Of a DNA stretch of 64,000 nt, positions 59,034 to 64,000 are shown in pieces (position 1 is the stretch's first letter; each line of letters opens with the position of its first letter). Source of the DNA: Piscicola geometra (Eukaryota > Annelida > Clitellata > Hirudinida > Piscicolidae); NCBI GenBank assembly GCA_943735955.1, contig OX030957.1:7878757-7942756 (forward strand), given 5' to 3'. A program made the position numbers and the translations under genes. The notes below the pieces were generated by a model. The model searched no databases. It was given only the letters and a program-made list of their open reading frames with translations, and had not been told where the DNA came from.

Positions 59034-59230
59034 GATCAATCAATCAATAATTATTTGTATGGCACCCTTTACGAAGTGAACAAAAGCGCTCAGCCATCAT
59101 GTTCTGAACAAAGACGTCTTCAGGCCTCGACGGAAAGCTATGAGTAACTTAGTTGAAGTTAGAGAAGAGGGTAAAGAATTCCATTAAAAAGACCGCAGTA
59201 AGAAAAAGTGTGTTTAACTGAAAAACGAAA
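59034..59230 (-). mobile_element. Fragment resembling a (TTGA)n-tailed retroelement, copy c
   Basis: (ATCA)n followed by TTTGTATGGCACCC, AAAAGCGCTCAGCC and GACGTCTTCAGGCCTCGACG. The order (TCAA repeat, GCGCT, CTTCAG) parallels copies a and b, but the bodies differ, so it is a relative or a different subfamily. Confidence 0.45.
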
Positions 59231-59737
59231 AGAACGCTTGATTTGATAGACACGATAATTGTTATTTTGCCAATTTACAATGACATTACTAAAAACCATT
59301 TTGTGATTTAATAAAAACAGCTCAAGTCATTTTATAAAACATTGGTTCAAGATGTTTTTGTTACAACGATATTCGACACTTGCAATGAAGGATTTGCCGA
59401 CGACAACCTATGATGTATCTGTAGCCATGATTGAGTTCATGAATGACGCTGACAAAATGACTTACGTTTAAGCCTGGAAAAGTCAAGCTGGTGAGCATTT
59501 TAAAATGCCAGTCTAAATAAAAATAGATTCTTTAATAGTTTTTGATTTTTGAGAATGTTTAAATTTTTGTTTAAAAAAATTAGGTTGCAAATGAAATTTC
59601 AAATAAATTTTACGAAATAAATTGTTCGTGTCATTTCATTCAAAAACAAATTGCTAGATGGGAAAATAAATCATCAAAACTTTAAAATTAAAACTGCTTT
59701 TTGAAATGCAATTCCTAATTATAAAGAAACTTTTAAT

Positions 59738-59829
59738 AATGAAAATCTCAATTGAAGTCTCAAAAGCTTATTATATATTTAAAAATGAAAATCTCAAGTG
59801 AAGTCTCAAAAGCTTATTATATATTTTAA
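59738..59829. repeat. 46-bp tandem duplication
   Basis: Two copies of a unit starting AATGAAAATCTCA and ending CTTATTATATATTT, differing at about two positions (CAATTG versus CAAGTG near the start). Confidence 0.9.
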
Positions 59830-61266
59830 AATCCTTCTCACGTTATAAATGAGATTTAAAAAACACAATTCAAAACATTTATAATTGGAAAAATGGATAA
59901 TGCATTTAAGCCTACTCAATCTAGATTTTAAAAAAGTATTTTTGGTCACTACAGTTTTTAGGTGTAGGCAATGCATACAATGCCTTAAATAAAATTGCTA
60001 TATGATTAGAAACGATATTTGGCTGTAGGGTTAGGAACTCTTTCATGGAGACAAAGAACTGAAATTGTACTAACTGCTGTTCTTGAAGACAATTTCAAAC
60101 ATTCCCAGAAGAAAGTTTTAATATTCGCCAAGTCTGCACAAAATTATTAAATAAAAGTTTATAATTAAATAAATATTCAATAAAAAGTTAGTTGAATGAC
60201 AGTTTTCCTATTTTAAAGATAGTAATCGAAAATAAATATCAAACTATTTGTTTAAATTCTTTATGGTTAAAATGCTTTTTTTTAATAAAAAAGCCAAAAA
60301 TTTTCAAAAGGATTGAGAAAAAAAGAAAAAACTAATAAAGCTTGGTTCTCGCGTAATGAGAAATACAAATTGGCGTTGTCTAATTCATTATTTTTCTATA
60401 TACGTACATGAAAAGTTAGACGTGTGAGTGTACTTAGGGTTAGTGCGCTTGCACTGCAATACGGAGCAGAAAGGATGTATCAGGAGGAAGATTAATGCAG
60501 TCTGCCGAGGGACATTTGTGTGTGGTGACGTCAGAAGTGTCGAACAGAGGGTCAGAAGGCCGATCAATTTAGAAACAACAATGGGAAAGGTGGGGGAATG
60601 AACGGGTCGGGTAATATTCAATTGAGGGAACGGGAAATGTTCTTTCAATGTCCTTTCCGAGTTCATTCAATCGAATAAGAGAATGTTTTCACAATGTTTA
60701 AAACAATATTACAATTTTTTAAAGTTATACAGATAACAGATAAACAAAAGCATTGCTAGGTTACGGATGGGTTCATTAACCGATGAATGGGTTTAATTAA
60801 ATTGTTTGTTAAATGTGAGTATAGATGGAGAGAAAAGCAAATAAGGAAAAAACTTGAAAACAATTTTATTCCAGATATACGATTGCTAAAACATTTCAAT
60901 AAACGATGATCTTCTCTGAGTATCAAAAGACATTCGTAACGTTCACGCAAAACAGGCATTTTTACCAATTCATGAATCAACTGGACATCAAGTAACTATT
61001 CATCAACGTCGCGTAAGTTCCTATGATTTTTATCAAAGTGCGAGGCTTTTCAATTTAACAGCACAATAAATCCTTACTTGAAAGGGATCACCCCTAACGC
61101 ACAAATTTCAAAGTATTCATTTTATTTATTTTTTATTCTATATTACTCACAGCCTGACAGACGTATGCCATGTTACAAATGTTCCAAATGTTCCTTGGTT
61201 CTTATTCGCCAGAACGCCACTCCAACGAACGTACACATCGTTCAAAGCATACGTCGCTAATCACCG

Positions 61267-61311
61267 CATCATATACACTAGGTATATACACATCATATAC
61301 ACTAGGTATAT
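61267..61311. repeat. 24-bp tandem duplication
   Basis: Two nearly complete copies of a unit containing CATCATATACACTAGGTATA, immediately next to the tRNA-like relic at 61328. Confidence 0.88.
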
Positions 61312-61327
61312 GATAGTTCACGGTTGC

Positions 61328-61402
61328 TTGTCAGGGATTCGAACTAGCGACCTTTAAGTTGCAAGTCCGACGTCTAACATCTAAGCCATCCCCGCTCCCC
61401 AT
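61328..61402 (-). repeat. tRNA-like relic with A and B boxes
   Basis: On minus it reads GATGGCTTAGATGTTAGACG (A box), then AGTTCGAATCC (B box) about 43 bp later, the normal tRNA spacing. The T stem and acceptor do not pair, so it is a decayed tRNA or tRNA-derived SINE head rather than a working gene. Confidence 0.55.
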
Positions 61403-63809
61403 CTATTTTGACAATTGTTTTATGTCGAAAATTGTGTGTATCAAAATATTATTTTTGTAAATAAACCATGAAAGATGTTCTTTTTTCATGCTTCAAAGAC
61501 AATCAAATGTCGCTACCTGAAGCCATATTGCTGCTCGCCATGTCAAAAAAAGACAAGATTTTTCTGAATTGAAATGAAACATCTATAGAGAATACAATAG
61601 CACAAATCTATTTCGAAAAGAACGGCTAGATTTTTGTTTCTGAACAGAGTGCTCTATAATGCAGTACTGCTCAAGTTTTATCCTTTCATAAGCTCCTTGC
61701 CATTAGAATCCTCGGTTATGTCTTTCACTTTCATGCTTTAAATTGGCATTTTTTATGATATATTTTCACGACTTAAATATTTAAGAATTTTTAATATTTT
61801 TGTAGTGAAATTTGAAATGATTTTCATGGATATCGCTTGTAATTTGGAAGCAAGTGAAAAACTGAATCTATCGTGAGTTTCGTGGCTTCACAAAAAGTTT
61901 AAGTAAGCAATGAATAGTTTTCTTTTAGACAGCTATAACTATAACTACACATACTCACAATGTATTACTATGTAAACATTTTGTTTTATACCATTTTTGA
62001 CGATTTTTTTCGCATCAAAACTAGATTTAAAAATGTTTTTATTGAAAAAATTGTGAGGGTCTAGATCCCAGGACCCCCCCTATATCTCCGCCCATGCCAA
62101 CGCTGACAATGTCTTATGATTGCCAGAAAAATGATTTTTTAAAGTTTTTACAAAAATATTTCTCATAGAAAGCCAAAAAAGCAGTATTGCAGAGCTGAAG
62201 AAGAAAAGAGGTTTTACTGACTAATTAATTGATAATTTAATTGATCATTTAATTTAATGTATTTTTCCTAAATTTGCATAATAATGATCTTTTCAAATTT
62301 ACTTTTTTGTTTTAAAAATTGAAGAAAATATATCGTTGAGTGATTTCAAAGTGTCTTACAACACCAACAAGTCGCTGTCATTCTTTTATATTTGAAATTT
62401 GTTGAAAAAATCAATCGGCTCACTGAGTATTAATTTTTCATCTTAGATTTGATTTAACAGTGAGAAAAAACAATTATTTAAAATATTCAGAAGTTTTGCT
62501 GTTTTGCAGTAAATTTACTTTTTTTCTTTCGCTAGAGTGCAGTCATTTACTGCATTTTTGCAAAGATTTTAATTTAAAAGTTGTCGTTTTTGCAAGAGAA
62601 CTGAAAAGACTTAAGTTAGTTAAGATAAACTCTCGATGGTAGTAGCACTCCAAAACGTTAAAGTCTCAAATGTGTCATTGAAACAATTTCAACCCTTTAA
62701 CCATCTAAGTACTAAGAAACTTCACAATTTTATTAAAAAGAGCAATAAATTTGTTCAAAAGTATTGTAAAATTCCAGAAATTCGTGCAAGTCGATCCCAC
62801 TGAGTGGGAACCTCAAGCAGAGATCAAGAAAGCAACATTCTTGTGTAATCTGTCAAAGTCGTCGATGACTTGCCTGAACGTGAAATTGTGTTGATTCAAT
62901 AGTTAAAATCGAGTTTGACACACAATGAAGAATTAAATGTAAAAAATCTGAAATTTTCTCAATATTGAATTTTCAAAACATTTTTATACTATGAATAATT
63001 TATCTTTTTTAAATGTATTTACCTGCTAAAAATTGGAAAATCAAAAATCAAAATTGAAACTAGATAACCACATTAATATTAATCCATTAATATTTAGAAA
63101 AATGTTTACAGCACTCTTTGGTTACACTGAAAAATCATTAAATGCAAACGATAACGAATTCGTGACTACAAGACGTGCAACAAGATGAATGCAAAATATT
63201 ACGAAATGAATCGAAGTGAGGTCGAAACAAGTGAATTTTTTAAAACTAAAAACAATAAGTTAAAATAAAAATAATAAATTTAAATATTAAAACAAACAAA
63301 AATAATTTTAAAATATGAAAAAATATATATACATAAATTTATTTTTTAAAATTTTAATAAATTTTTATGTGGAAAAATAATCAATGGCCAGACGGAGTTT
63401 GTAATTATTCTCGAGGCCCTAATCCATGGAGATCAATAAAACAATTCGAATTAAAGTTAATATACGAGCAGCTCCAACTTGCAATTTTCTTAACGCGAAA
63501 ACTTATTCGTAAACTGCAATAAAGATCTGTCAAGTGCGCACGATTTGCGAGTGCACCGTTGAGGCATTGTTTGTTCAAGTTGAGGGCGGTTTCCTGCCTG
63601 AAAACATTCCTGAACAGTTCGCCAATCTGAAGCGTGAGAGTATATATTCACATCCAAACTGATTCTTGTTTAATTGTAATTGAAAATCACATAAATATTT
63701 ATTTGAAAAATAGAGGACACAAAGGAAAAAATATAAAAGAGTTTAATCACCATACAACGAGGAAGCAGCTGCTGTATCATTATAATTGAAACCAAAATCA
63801 AGGCAGTCC

Positions 63810-64000
63810 TATTAAATCTGTTAATCATTCATTAAATCTGTTAATAATTCATTAAATCTGTTAATCATTCATTAAATCCGTTAATCATTCATTAAATCCG
63901 TTAATCATTCATTAAATCTGTTAATCATTCATTAAATCTGTTAATCATTCATTAAATCTGTTAATCATTCATTAAATCTATTAATCATTCATTAAATCTG
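63810..64000. repeat. 20-bp tandem array running off the window
   Basis: About 9.5 copies of ATTCATTAAATCTGTTAATC with single changes (C for T, A for C, A for G). It continues past the right edge, so its full length is unknown. Confidence 0.97.

Larger units (their letters stand above)
58715..63809. other. Gene-free AT-rich stretch
   Basis: Only short, unsupported frames. It holds the retroelement fragment at 59034, the duplications at 59738 and 61267, and a tRNA-like relic at 61328. I see no RNA gene or convincing exon. Confidence 0.5.

Overview
The window is AT-rich animal DNA: genes have spliced exons, introns carry dense and varied tandem repeats, and there are tRNA-derived SINEs, a hAT transposon and LINE debris. 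The gene set (DCAF7, PSMD9, a ZDHHC9/14/18-type palmitoyltransferase, a C-type-lectin-like protein, a Kekkon-style LRR/Ig receptor and a large secreted Cys-rich protein) fits a protostome invertebrate. The extreme simple-repeat load makes an arthropod such as a crustacean plausible, but the species cannot be read from the sequence.

Layout. Positions 1-1421 hold a small single-exon type II membrane C-type-lectin-like gene. From 1422 to 8657 there is no convincing gene, only a tRNA-like relic, a LINE reverse-transcriptase fragment, a SINE and short repeats. From 8658 to 20130 lies a compact cluster whose exons I assembled from conserved protein segments and matching splice phases. DCAF7 (minus strand, 10 exons, 350 aa) and PSMD9 (minus, 5 exons, 185 aa) come first. 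ZDHHC (plus, 9 exons, 571 aa) is divergent from PSMD9 across a 923-bp shared upstream region. Almost every intron of this cluster is filled by its own tandem repeat, and many 3' splice sites sit at the end of the array. One ZDHHC intron looks like a U12-type AT-AC intron and another is GC-AG.

From 43149 down to 21398 (minus strand) I assemble a 12-exon gene for a secreted protein of about 1039 aa. It has a signal-peptide first exon and several Cys-containing modules that recall, from memory and tentatively, the DUF7042-DUF7045 family. Its introns hold a decayed hAT element with a perfect 8-bp target duplication and an array of about 54 copies of a 16-bp unit. From 43150 to 54457 the DNA is gene-poor. 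At 54458-57253 there is an uninterrupted coding exon for a 931-aa LRR-Ig-transmembrane receptor-like protein. The remainder is repeats and AT-rich DNA, ending in a 20-bp tandem array that runs off the window.

The three cluster genes are housekeeping or regulatory genes (WD40 scaffold/CRL4 adaptor, proteasome-assembly chaperone, protein S-acyltransferase). Nothing in the sequence suggests they act in one pathway.
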